From a virus, in IMG/VR virus record IMGVR_UViG_3300027881_000108, positions 1 to 20,576 of that record: a stretch of DNA of 20,576 nt. One strand, 5' to 3'. Under the pieces are notes generated by a model, which was not told the DNA's origin, made no database searches, and saw nothing but the letters and a program-made list of their open reading frames with translations. Shown piece after piece: positions 14,120 to 20,576 of the stretch. Position 1 is the stretch's first letter, and the number at the start of each line of letters is the position of its first letter. A program made the translations under genes and the position numbers.

Positions 14120-14150
14120 AAAAGGGGAGCGGCCCCGAAGGACCGCCCCC
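14120..14150 (-). terminator. Intrinsic terminator-like hairpin with UUCG loop
   Basis: The minus strand reads GGGGGCGGTCC-TTCG-GGGCCGCTCCCC followed by TTTTG. The stem has 11 pairs (one G-T) and a single bulged T, and the tetraloop is UUCG. It lies 14 bases after the stop at 14164 and before the mini-gene. It fits a rho-independent terminator, probably leaky, because the next genes belong to the same module and no obvious promoter follows. Confidence 0.7.
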
Positions 14151-14163
14151 GGTTAAAAGTTAA

Positions 14164-14631
14164 TTACGCAAGACCCGTAGCCGACAGGTCGCTGGTGTAT
14201 CTCGGCTGGAGGATCGCGACGGCATGGGTGTACGCACTCGTCCCGGCAGAAGAAAGCGCCACCGTCAACCAATCCTCGTTGTTCGCCAGATCCATCGCCT
14301 TCGAGTCGATCTCGAGGACGAGCATCCTGGTCGTGTACGTCGCCTGCGTGAGCGTCAAGGTTGCCGCCGCCACCCACGCCTCAAGAACATCGGCGTTGGC
14401 CGAACCGATGGCAGCACCACCCCGCGCGTGACGGAAGGTCAGGGCCGAGGTCAACGCCCCGTCCGTCGCACCGCTGTTCACGGTCAGAACCGCATCACCG
14501 ACAATCGCACCGAAGGTGATAGCGATGGTGGCCTTGTGGAAATGCTTCATGTTGATGCTGTCGAAACTTACCCCTGCACCCGTATCCGGGCTGGAAAGCA
14601 GAGGGATGATCTTGAGGTCTTCTGAATACAT
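14164..14631 (-). CDS. Small head-region protein adjacent to the major capsid gene
   Basis: A 155-residue protein from ATG 14631 with AAGGAG six bases upstream. It begins MYSEDLKIIPLLSSPDTGAG, then has HFHKATIAITFGAIVGDAVL, a Gly/Ala-rich core (GGAAIGSANADVLEAW), TYTTRMLVLEIDSKAMDL and ends near VAILQPRY. This plan, with strand-rich segments and an LEID strand, is found in small phage proteins encoded next to major capsid genes and of unknown structure. It has no Cys or enzyme motif. I infer a virion or decoration protein made in high amounts, given its strong ribosome site and the terminator-like hairpin directly after it. Confidence 0.7.
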   Translation of the reverse strand: MYSEDLKIIPLLSSPDTGAGVSFDSINMKHFHKATIAITFGAIVGDAVLTVNSGATDGALTSALTFRHARGGAAIGSANADVLEAWVAAATLTLTQATYTTRMLVLEIDSKAMDLANNEDWLTVALSSAGTSAYTHAVAILQPRYTSDLSATGLA

Positions 14632-14645
14632 TCCGATCTCCTTCT

Positions 14646-14660
14646 ACGGGGGAACCCCGT
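14646..14660 (-). other. Short perfect hairpin between capsid and next gene
   Basis: ACGGGG-TTC-CCCCGT on the minus strand forms a six-pair stem with a three-base loop, 17 bases after the capsid stop and just before the AAGGAG site of the next gene. No U-run follows, so it is not a classical terminator. It may stabilise the capsid mRNA end or affect translation of the next gene. Confidence 0.5.
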
Positions 14661-14677
14661 TGGCCTTTGTTGGTTGA

Positions 14678-15997
14678 TTACGCTCTGGTCGCCAATGCGA
14701 TGAAGTGTGACTGGGTGTAGTTCGCACCGCCCTTGTAAGGCGTGAGAGCGGAGGCACGAACGGGTTGACCGTCGAGACGCAGGATGAAACGGAAGACTTG
14801 TTCGTCGTAGATGAAACGAACGTGGATGCTTACGTCCGACTGGAGTCCGCCCTTCTCGGCAAGGATGTACCCGCCGAGGTCGACGTAGAGAATGTCACCG
14901 ACCGTTCCGAGGCTCTGGCATTGCTCGATGGGAACGACGGGTCTGCCGTACAGCGTGTCGTAAGGCGAGGTTGAAAGCCCCCCGGCGGGCAAGTAAACCG
15001 GAACGCCCCCGGTGCCGACCGGCAAGACCATCGAGTGAAGTTGCGGCTCGATGTTCTGGTTCACCAGCCAGATCGAGTTCACGCGGGACGATGCGAAAAG
15101 CCTCGAACGCATGTTGATGATGTTTTCCGCAACGACCGTGTTGGCCTGCTGGCCGGTTTCCTTGGGAACCGTGACCAGGCATCCGGCGTTGAGAATGCCG
15201 AGCGGCATCCCCGCGCCAGTTCCGTTGATGATCGCATCATCGGTCAGGAAGCCGAACTCGGAAGCAAACCCCGCCCGGATGAAGCCTTCGAGTGCGGCAG
15301 CATCGTCGAGCAGCTCATCCGTCGCGTAACAAAGCCCGATCAATTTCTTCAGGCTCAGTTCGATTTTTCTGAACTTCGGTTTGCTCTTGGTCTTCTCGTC
15401 CGCTTCGTCCGCCCAGTATCCGAGGATACCCCCGAAGCGGTTTGAAGCACGGGAGGTTTCGTCCACACCGTTGATCTTGATGCTGTTGGACCCCGCGCTG
15501 ATCGGTTGCCGACGGCACCTTGCCGCCAGTACCCCGGTTGCGAAAATGTCCTGAAGCAACGCGGAAGAAAAATCCTGCTGGACGAGGAATCCGCCGTCGC
15601 TCGGAACCGTTTCGGAAAGCCCGGATGCCGCCGCCGCCGTGATGCGGAGCCTCGTATCCACGGTCCCGCCGGGAAGTCCGGCCCTCATGACTGCGGCCAT
15701 CTGCGCCCCGAAGGTGGGGAAGCGATCCTTTGCTTCGGCCTCCGGAGTTCTTGGCGGTTGCGGCTCCGGCTTCGTGAGCGGAGGAAGCGGGGCTTCGAGT
15801 TCGCCCTTGATCCTCTCCTGCCGTTCCATCACCGCGATGGTGTTCCTGTACTCCTCGACCGTGTCAAGCAGTTCGGTTTTCAGTTTGCGTTCCTTTTCGG
15901 AAGGGTCGCGGTTTTCCGAGATGCACAGTGCATCGATGTCGTCCGCCTTCCGCATCAAGTTGCCAATGTCCACCTTGTATTGCGATACTGTCTTCAC
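14678..15997 (-). CDS. Major capsid protein, HK97 fold
   Basis: A 439-residue protein with a GTG start at 15997 and GGAGGT six bases upstream. Residues about 5-68 are a charged coiled-coil delta (scaffold-like) domain and 69-88 a proline-rich linker. The N-arm starts near DRFPTFGAQMAAVMRAG (91-107), so the maturation protease probably cuts between about 85 and 112. The HK97 core follows: SDGGFLVQQDFSSALLQD, IELSLKKLIGLCYATDELLD, DDAIINGTGAGMPLGIL, the P-domain helices, then GRPVVPIEQCQSLGTVGDIL YVDL in pieces and a final EQVFRFILRLDGQPVRASAL. This matches the length and order of HK97-type capsid precursors. A dedicated protease lies immediately upstream. Confidence 0.95.
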   Translation of the reverse strand: MKTVSQYKVDIGNLMRKADDIDALCISENRDPSEKERKLKTELLDTVEEYRNTIAVMERQERIKGELEAPLPPLTKPEPQPPRTPEAEAKDRFPTFGAQMAAVMRAGLPGGTVDTRLRITAAAASGLSETVPSDGGFLVQQDFSSALLQDIFATGVLAARCRRQPISAGSNSIKINGVDETSRASNRFGGILGYWADEADEKTKSKPKFRKIELSLKKLIGLCYATDELLDDAAALEGFIRAGFASEFGFLTDDAIINGTGAGMPLGILNAGCLVTVPKETGQQANTVVAENIINMRSRLFASSRVNSIWLVNQNIEPQLHSMVLPVGTGGVPVYLPAGGLSTSPYDTLYGRPVVPIEQCQSLGTVGDILYVDLGGYILAEKGGLQSDVSIHVRFIYDEQVFRFILRLDGQPVRASALTPYKGGANYTQSHFIALATRA

Positions 15998-16013
15998 TTT
16001 CCTACCTCCATCT

Positions 16014-16862
16014 TTAAGTGGTGGGTGCTGCTACTTCGGCCCTCGTAAGGAGGTCCGAGATGCGGTCCTTTTTCGCTGGAGTCGGTTCCGGCTCCACATC
16101 CCGTGGAGGGATCGCTACCGTAGGGGGTTCTACCTCGCCACCTTCATCCCGAAGGTCGTCGGTATATCCCCGCGCAAGGACTGATTTCGCAACCGTTGAA
16201 CTGCACCCTACATCCCGTAGGGCTTGTTCACAGTCACGCGCAGTTGGTATTTCCCGTAGTGCCTGCAACCTTTGTGGCACGTTCTTGAAGCCCATTTTCG
16301 CCAAAGCGGGGACGAACTTGGCACAGGCGGCCATGTCGTATTTTTCCCCGATCACGTCGGCAAACCCTTCGTCCTTCGTTTCCTCTGCGTTCAGCCAGGT
16401 TTCCCCGTCGAGCAGAGCCTTGATCGCATCTTCGTCTTTCCCGCTTTTTTCCATGTACGCCCCGATCATCGTGTCCCTGACCTTGTCCAGGATGTCAGCG
16501 GTCTTCCGCATGTCCTCGGCCGTGCCGATGGTGAAGCCGGAAGGGTTGTGCATCATGTAAATGGCGTTCTCTGCCATGACAACCTTCTCGCCGGCCAGAG
16601 CGATGACGGAAGCGATTGATGCCGCAATCCCATCGACAAAAGACACGACGGCTGCGGGGTGGCGCTTGATCGCGTTGTAGATCGCCGCACCATCGAACAC
16701 ATCACCGCCCGGGCTGTTGATGTGCATATCGATCTTGGGACTCTTGATGGCGTTCAGTTCAACGATGAACTCCTTCGCCCCCATTCCCCAGAACCCGATT
16801 TCGTCGTACAGCCAAATCTCCGAAACATCTGCCTTGTTTTTTATCTCGTACCATCTCCTCAT
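16014..16862 (-). CDS. Head maturation protease, ClpP-like (S14 family)
   Basis: A 282-residue protein from ATG 16862, overlapping the portal stop as ATGA with GGAG-rich sequence just before. The ClpP-type core is clear: HINSPGGDVFDGAAIYNAI (residues 47-65), DGIAASIASVIALAG with nucleophile Ser82, IYMMHNPSG with His105 and LDGETWLNAEE with probable Asp152, giving a Ser-His-Asp triad. Residues about 210-282 form an extra C-terminal part (RDCEQALRDVGCSSTVAKSV) with a Pro/Glu-rich linker and a final basic/hydrophobic helix, common in phage prohead proteases. It is expected to cut the delta domain from the capsid precursor after head assembly, and possibly itself. Confidence 0.95.
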   Translation of the reverse strand: MRRWYEIKNKADVSEIWLYDEIGFWGMGAKEFIVELNAIKSPKIDMHINSPGGDVFDGAAIYNAIKRHPAAVVSFVDGIAASIASVIALAGEKVVMAENAIYMMHNPSGFTIGTAEDMRKTADILDKVRDTMIGAYMEKSGKDEDAIKALLDGETWLNAEETKDEGFADVIGEKYDMAACAKFVPALAKMGFKNVPQRLQALREIPTARDCEQALRDVGCSSTVAKSVLARGYTDDLRDEGGEVEPPTVAIPPRDVEPEPTPAKKDRISDLLTRAEVAAPTT

Positions 16863-18178
16863 TGCCCTCTCCTCCTCGCAGCTTCGTCTTGGTCTTCTCC
16901 GTTTTCTCTCTGGGGGGCCGGAATCGCTTTCGGCTCCTTCTCTTTTGCCAGCAGTTCCTTTATCCCACTGAGTGGCACCATGTTCATGGGGACAAAATGC
17001 TCATTGGCATACTCATTGGTGGACGGGTCTTTGTCTTCGAGTTCGCGGATATCGTTTATGGTGAACGCCCCGATGCCGAACATGGCCTTGTAGAATTCTC
17101 CGCGACTCTTTGAATCCCCGCGAAGCAACCCCTCGACGCTATGCTTGAAGTAAAGTTTCTGCCGACCCTGCTCGTTCGGGAGAAGAAGCTGCATGTTGTA
17201 GTTCTGCTCAAACCGGACGAGCCAGGGGAGAACCGAGTCGGTGACGAAGGACTGCTGCTCCTCCTGGATGTTGTTGAAGGAACTCTTCGTCATCTCCTTC
17301 AGCTTGTGGACCGGGAGGTTGTACCACCGGGCGATATCGGTCACCTGGAACTGGCGGCTCTCGAGGAATTGCGAGTCCTCGGGGGGAATCCCGATGTTCG
17401 CAACCGTCATCCCCTCTTCGAGAAGCAGGAGCCGATGGGATTTCCCAAGCCCGCTGTATTCTTGGACAAGAGATGTTTGCAAGTTGGAAGAAGCCGTGGG
17501 AGACAACTTCTGTGGGTGCGAAACAACGACTCCCGGGTGCGTACCCTGCCCGAAATAAAGGCTTCCGAAACTTTCGATTGCCATCCCGAGTCCGATGGAT
17601 TTCCGGGCCAAGGCGATCACCGAGTACCCCAGGAAACCATCGAACCCAAGACCGGGAACGTGAAGAACCTTCTCGCGTGGGAGAACGATATCCCTGTTGT
17701 CGACACGAACGATGTAAATGAGGTCGTTGCCCTTCATATCGATCCGCATCCGGTCGGGCGTGATGGGCCACAACTCAACGACTTCCCCCATGTAGTTCCG
17801 AACGATCTCCGCGTAACCGTTCCCCCAGGAAAGGACGTGGGAAGCTAAACATTCTCGCCCAGCCATCGCCGTCATGTACGGGTTCCATTGGTCGTGCATG
17901 ATGCGGTAGAGCGGCTTTTCCTCTGCGTGTTCTTTCTTCTTGTTCTTCTTCCGCATGAGGTGGAGTGGCAGCGATCCGAGGGTTCCCCCGATCAAGGTGA
18001 TCGCATTGAAAACGGCGGAGTAGGTAAGTGCGGTGGCCTCAGAGACGTTTTCCCCGGACAGGGATTGCGACCCGATCATGCTCCATAGCGACGGGTTCCA
18101 CGCTTTTTCATCCGTAAGCGCCAAATCAGCCGTGAAAAACTCCTTGATTTTCCCTAAAAGGCTCAAAATATCCCCCAA
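16859..18178 (-). CDS. Portal protein, HK97 family
   Basis: A 439-residue protein. The longest frame uses a TTG at 18178 with only a weak upstream ribosome site; the N-terminus MGDILSLLGKIKEFF fits portal proteins. HK97 portal features in order: ALTYSAVFNAITLIGGTLGSLPL (in the first 75 residues), WNPYMTAMAGRECLASHVL (about 98-116), GNGYAEIVRNYMGEVVELWP, KVLHVPGLGFDGFLGYSVI, ESFGSLYFGQGTHPGVV and RQFQVTDIARWYNLPVHKL (about 275-293). The C-terminal 35 residues are charged and disordered (PQRENGEDQDEAARRRGQ). The dodecameric ring is the DNA entry channel and terminase docking site. It lies between the large terminase and the protease as usual. Confidence 0.95.
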   Translation of the reverse strand: MGDILSLLGKIKEFFTADLALTDEKAWNPSLWSMIGSQSLSGENVSEATALTYSAVFNAITLIGGTLGSLPLHLMRKKNKKKEHAEEKPLYRIMHDQWNPYMTAMAGRECLASHVLSWGNGYAEIVRNYMGEVVELWPITPDRMRIDMKGNDLIYIVRVDNRDIVLPREKVLHVPGLGFDGFLGYSVIALARKSIGLGMAIESFGSLYFGQGTHPGVVVSHPQKLSPTASSNLQTSLVQEYSGLGKSHRLLLLEEGMTVANIGIPPEDSQFLESRQFQVTDIARWYNLPVHKLKEMTKSSFNNIQEEQQSFVTDSVLPWLVRFEQNYNMQLLLPNEQGRQKLYFKHSVEGLLRGDSKSRGEFYKAMFGIGAFTINDIRELEDKDPSTNEYANEHFVPMNMVPLSGIKELLAKEKEPKAIPAPQRENGEDQDEAARRRGQ

Positions 18179-18219
18179 TAATGGGTAAATTCCCTGTTAT
18201 TTCGCCTTGTTTTCGCCAA

Positions 18220-20004
18220 TTAAGCCTCGTCTTTCCTCCCGAAGGTCAGAACCCCCCTGGTTTCGTACACTGAGGTGGTTTCGGTCAGGAGCATCGCCCG
18301 GGAGAGGGCCATGATGAGTCCCACGACCCCGTCGATCCGCTCCGTTGATTTTTCCTTGTCGGGCTTGAGGTTGCCGGCCGGGTCGGTCCGCACGACGGTG
18401 TTGGACACCATCCAGGTAAGGACAGGGTTCCCTCCATGCGCCAACTCCTGGGCGATCACCATCTTCTCCAACTCCTTCGTTGGAGCGGCCATCGACGCAA
18501 AGCCCTGTCCAAACTGAACCAGAGAGCGTTTTCCCTCCAGTTCAAACCCCAGATCCTGCAAGTCAGTCGTTATTTTCTGGCTTCCCCATCTGTCGAATGC
18601 GAGTTCCGCGAGGTCGTATTCTTCCGTGTCCTGCCGGATCGTGTCGAGGATGAAGGCGTAGTCGATGATGTTCCCGGGGGTGAGGGTGATAAACCCCTGC
18701 CTCGCCCAGACATCATACGGAACCTTATCCCGACGTACCCGCTCCCGCATATTGTCTTCAGGGATAAAGAATCTACAGAGGATTTCATACTTTTCTCCGA
18801 TCACGGCCGGCGGGAACACCTTGATCCAGGCGGCGACATCGGTCACCGAGGAAAGGTCGAGTCCCCCGTAACAGGTTCGCCCCTTGAGTACCTCCGGGAC
18901 GACCGGAGTTCCGCAGGCCTGCCACTTCTCCATCGATAACCATTTCGTAACTGACTCCGTCCAAATACAAAAATTGAGTCTTTTGACGATGTTTTCCTTG
19001 GACGGCATCTCGGAGGCTTCCGCAACTTGTTCCCGGAGGTACTTTCTCGGAATGACGATGCCAAGCCCCGGGTTCGCCTTGATCCAGGTGTTCTCGTCCT
19101 TCCACGAGTCGCAATCCGCACACCCATCCATCGGGATAACCTTGCCATCGTCCGCACAAGCCTCGCATACGTCCAGACCGGACATATAGGCGAACCAGGC
19201 ATCGTTTTTTAACCCGTCCGGGGTGTCGAACCCATAGAGAATCTTTTGCGAATACTCGTGGTGCTGGTAGCAAATCGAGTGCCTGTCGTACCCGGCGTTC
19301 GTGATTTCAAAAATGAGTGCCTGCGTCCGACCCTTCGTACCGGCCCGCATCTTGTTGACCACCTGGTCGTTCGGGTGTTCGTGGATCTCATCGATTAGGG
19401 CGATGTGTGGTCGTTTCCCATCCAGCCCCCGATGCTCCGAACTCACCGGGCGGAAGTAGCTGTTCTCCGCTTCGTAGGCGATGTTGTTCTTGTCCACCCG
19501 GAGCCGACGCAGGAGGGCCGGAGATCCATTGGCAAACGCCTTGGCATCCCGAAAGAGAATCCCGGCTTGATCCCTCGTTGTGGCTGCCGAATATATCTCA
19601 GCCCCGGGTTCGTCATCCCTGACCAACCCGTACAGCCCGATCCCGGCGGCAAGAGGAGATTTTCCGTTCCCCTTCGCCATCTCCACATACGCAGTCCGGA
19701 ATCGCCTGTACCCGTCCTTCGTCTTCCACCCGAACAGACTGCCCACGATGAACTGCTCATATGGAATCAGGATGAACGGCTTCCCGTCGAATTCCCCCTC
19801 GTAGAACTTCAGGAGTTGGGGGAAGAACTCCATCGCATCCTTTGCCGCAGCCTTGTCGAAATGAAGCCCCCGCTTCCCCCCGACTTCCAGATCCTTCAGA
19901 TGACGCTTGCAGGCAAGCCGAATCCACTTGTTCGCCACGATCCGGCCGGCACCCACGTCACGGGCGTATTGCTCTACCGGGCAAAGGTCATCGTCAGCGT
20001 CCAC
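18220..20004 (-). CDS. Large terminase subunit (TerL)
   Basis: A 594-residue protein with a GTG start at 20004 overlapping the small terminase stop; GGGGAGGA lies 8 bases upstream. The ATPase half has FILIPYEQFIVGSLFGW, Walker A AKGNGKS (110-116) and Walker B IALIDE (201-206). The RNase H-like nuclease half has GLDLSS (Asp383), AELAFDRWGSQ (Asp471) and RIDGVVGLIMAL (Asp558) as likely metal ligands. Between them lies a CX2C-X11-CX2C cluster (Cys280, 283, 295, 298). Length and order match HK97-type terminases. It cuts concatemeric DNA and drives packaging through the portal encoded next. The 41 bases to the portal gene hold no clear terminator. Confidence 0.96.
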   Translation of the reverse strand: MDADDDLCPVEQYARDVGAGRIVANKWIRLACKRHLKDLEVGGKRGLHFDKAAAKDAMEFFPQLLKFYEGEFDGKPFILIPYEQFIVGSLFGWKTKDGYRRFRTAYVEMAKGNGKSPLAAGIGLYGLVRDDEPGAEIYSAATTRDQAGILFRDAKAFANGSPALLRRLRVDKNNIAYEAENSYFRPVSSEHRGLDGKRPHIALIDEIHEHPNDQVVNKMRAGTKGRTQALIFEITNAGYDRHSICYQHHEYSQKILYGFDTPDGLKNDAWFAYMSGLDVCEACADDGKVIPMDGCADCDSWKDENTWIKANPGLGIVIPRKYLREQVAEASEMPSKENIVKRLNFCIWTESVTKWLSMEKWQACGTPVVPEVLKGRTCYGGLDLSSVTDVAAWIKVFPPAVIGEKYEILCRFFIPEDNMRERVRRDKVPYDVWARQGFITLTPGNIIDYAFILDTIRQDTEEYDLAELAFDRWGSQKITTDLQDLGFELEGKRSLVQFGQGFASMAAPTKELEKMVIAQELAHGGNPVLTWMVSNTVVRTDPAGNLKPDKEKSTERIDGVVGLIMALSRAMLLTETTSVYETRGVLTFGRKDEA

Positions 20005-20506
20005 TCAGATAATCCTCCCCAGGATCGGATTCGGTCCCCATCGGGACGTTGATCTTCCCCCTGGAAGAAGGAGTCGTGCCGAATTCGCTGCACCAGAAAC
20101 GAAGAGAATCCAAAGACAGCCTCTGCTGGGCATACAGCGGGTTGATCTTCAGTTCCACGGCCATGACTTCGTTGGATCGACCCTCCTCGGACTTCTGCTC
20201 CAAGAACGAGTGCTTCTCAGTAAGCATCTTGAAATCGCACTCCTGAAGAGCCATCCGGATTCGGACACAAGCCGCATATGCAGTACACAGACTGGAAAAC
20301 GCCATCCCGTCATCCTCAGTCAGAATCCCGCGCTTGACGAACCCCGGAGCAAGCTTACTCCACTCCTTTTTCGCAATCGGATCGAGATCCCGGGGCATGG
20401 GAGGAGCCTTCCTCGCTGGCCTCGGTTCGCCCTCGGGCAATGGCCGTCTGCCAGGATTGCCACGGAGCAATTTCAATGCTGTTGGAATCGGTGGTCGGCC
20501 TGCCAT
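19994..20506 (-). CDS. Small terminase subunit, P27 family-like
   Basis: A 170-residue protein from ATG 20506 with AAGGAG 7 bases upstream. The N-terminus MAGRPPIPTALKLLRGNPGR followed by RPLPEGEPRPAR is the hallmark of P27-type small terminases. The PRDLDPIAKKEWSKLAPGFV segment and KRGILTEDDGMAFSSLCTAYA also fit, as do the closing LSLDSLRFWCSEFGTTPSSR and KINVP. It recognises the packaging signal in phage DNA and hands it to TerL, encoded directly downstream with an 11-base overlap. The packaging site is often near this gene; I cannot point to one. Confidence 0.93.
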   Translation of the reverse strand: MAGRPPIPTALKLLRGNPGRRPLPEGEPRPARKAPPMPRDLDPIAKKEWSKLAPGFVKRGILTEDDGMAFSSLCTAYAACVRIRMALQECDFKMLTEKHSFLEQKSEEGRSNEVMAVELKINPLYAQQRLSLDSLRFWCSEFGTTPSSRGKINVPMGTESDPGEDYLSGR

Positions 20507-20531
20507 TACAAATCTCCTTTCAAAATGATGA

Positions 20532-20563
20532 TTTCGCGGAGCCTAAACCTCCATTTCGCGAAA
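20532..20563 (-). other. Interrupted inverted repeat upstream of the small terminase gene
   Basis: On the plus strand TTTCGCGGAG, a 7-base loop, then CTCC, five unpaired bases and GCGAAA form a two-part stem. The octamer atttcgcg is also repeated directly at 20531 and 20553. The stretch before the gene (20507-20576) contains no frame I can support. It could end an upstream gene, or be part of a leader or packaging site; evidence is weak. Confidence 0.35.
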
Positions 20564-20576
20564 ATGCACAGATGGC

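Noticed and set aside
14110-14121. TTG at 14121 as start of the mini-protein
   Set aside because: It falls in the U-tract of a terminator-like hairpin, whereas ATG at 14106 has a G-rich ribosome-site candidate at suitable spacing.
17141-17848. 235-residue plus-strand open frame inside the portal gene
   Set aside because: Fully antisense to clear HK97 portal motifs; explained by codon bias of the real gene.
1-20576. CRISPR array, tRNA, rRNA, integrase, attachment site, transposon ends
   Set aside because: I looked for regular spaced repeats, cloverleaf-like segments and transposase or integrase motifs and saw none; the window is almost entirely coding.

Overview
The window is the structural (late) gene module of a tailed double-stranded DNA phage or prophage. 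It has an HK97-type head and a siphovirus-like tail built around a long tape measure. All supported genes lie on the minus strand, so the module reads from the right end (about 20.5 kb) to the left end (base 1). Coding is nearly continuous, and many neighbouring genes overlap by 1 or 4 bases (ATGA, GTGA, TTGA, TAATG). Shine-Dalgarno sites are strong and GTG or TTG starts are common, so the host is a bacterium. I cannot name the host, and I see no integrase, attachment site, lysis or regulatory gene, so free phage versus prophage is undecided.

Reading order from the right: small terminase (P27-like), large terminase with a Cys-rich insert, HK97 portal, ClpP-like head maturation protease, HK97 major capsid protein with an N-terminal delta domain, then four small proteins plus one acidic mini-protein (probable head decoration or fibre proteins; two are clear tandem paralogues). 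Next come the head-tail connector, head closure protein, tail completion protein and a small unknown protein. A two-gene glycosylation cassette follows: a GT2 glycosyltransferase fused to a methyltransferase, then a second GT-A type glycosyltransferase. After it come the tail tube protein, two tail-assembly-chaperone frames joined by a probable -1 frameshift site (A AAA AAC), an HK97 gp10-like protein in an unusual place, the tape measure, a distal tail protein with a discoidin-like domain, an unknown tail protein, and a very large protein running off the left edge.

The left-edge protein is open from 2592 to base 1 (864 codons, no stop). It has two diverged copies of a beta-helix-type module of about 330 residues. 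The second copy is split near its end by a LamG-like domain, and a 14-base direct repeat flanks that junction. It is the best candidate for the tailspike or receptor-binding protein.

The most unusual content is the carbohydrate theme: two glycosyltransferases and a fused methyltransferase inside the head-tail joining/tail operon, plus sugar-binding-type folds at the tail tip. The simplest model is that the phage decorates its own virion protein (tail tube or one of the small head proteins) with a methylated glycan. Three hairpins, two of them terminator-like with U-tracts, lie around the small head genes and may set the stoichiometry of capsid versus decoration proteins. No intergenic stretch is longer than about 100 bases.
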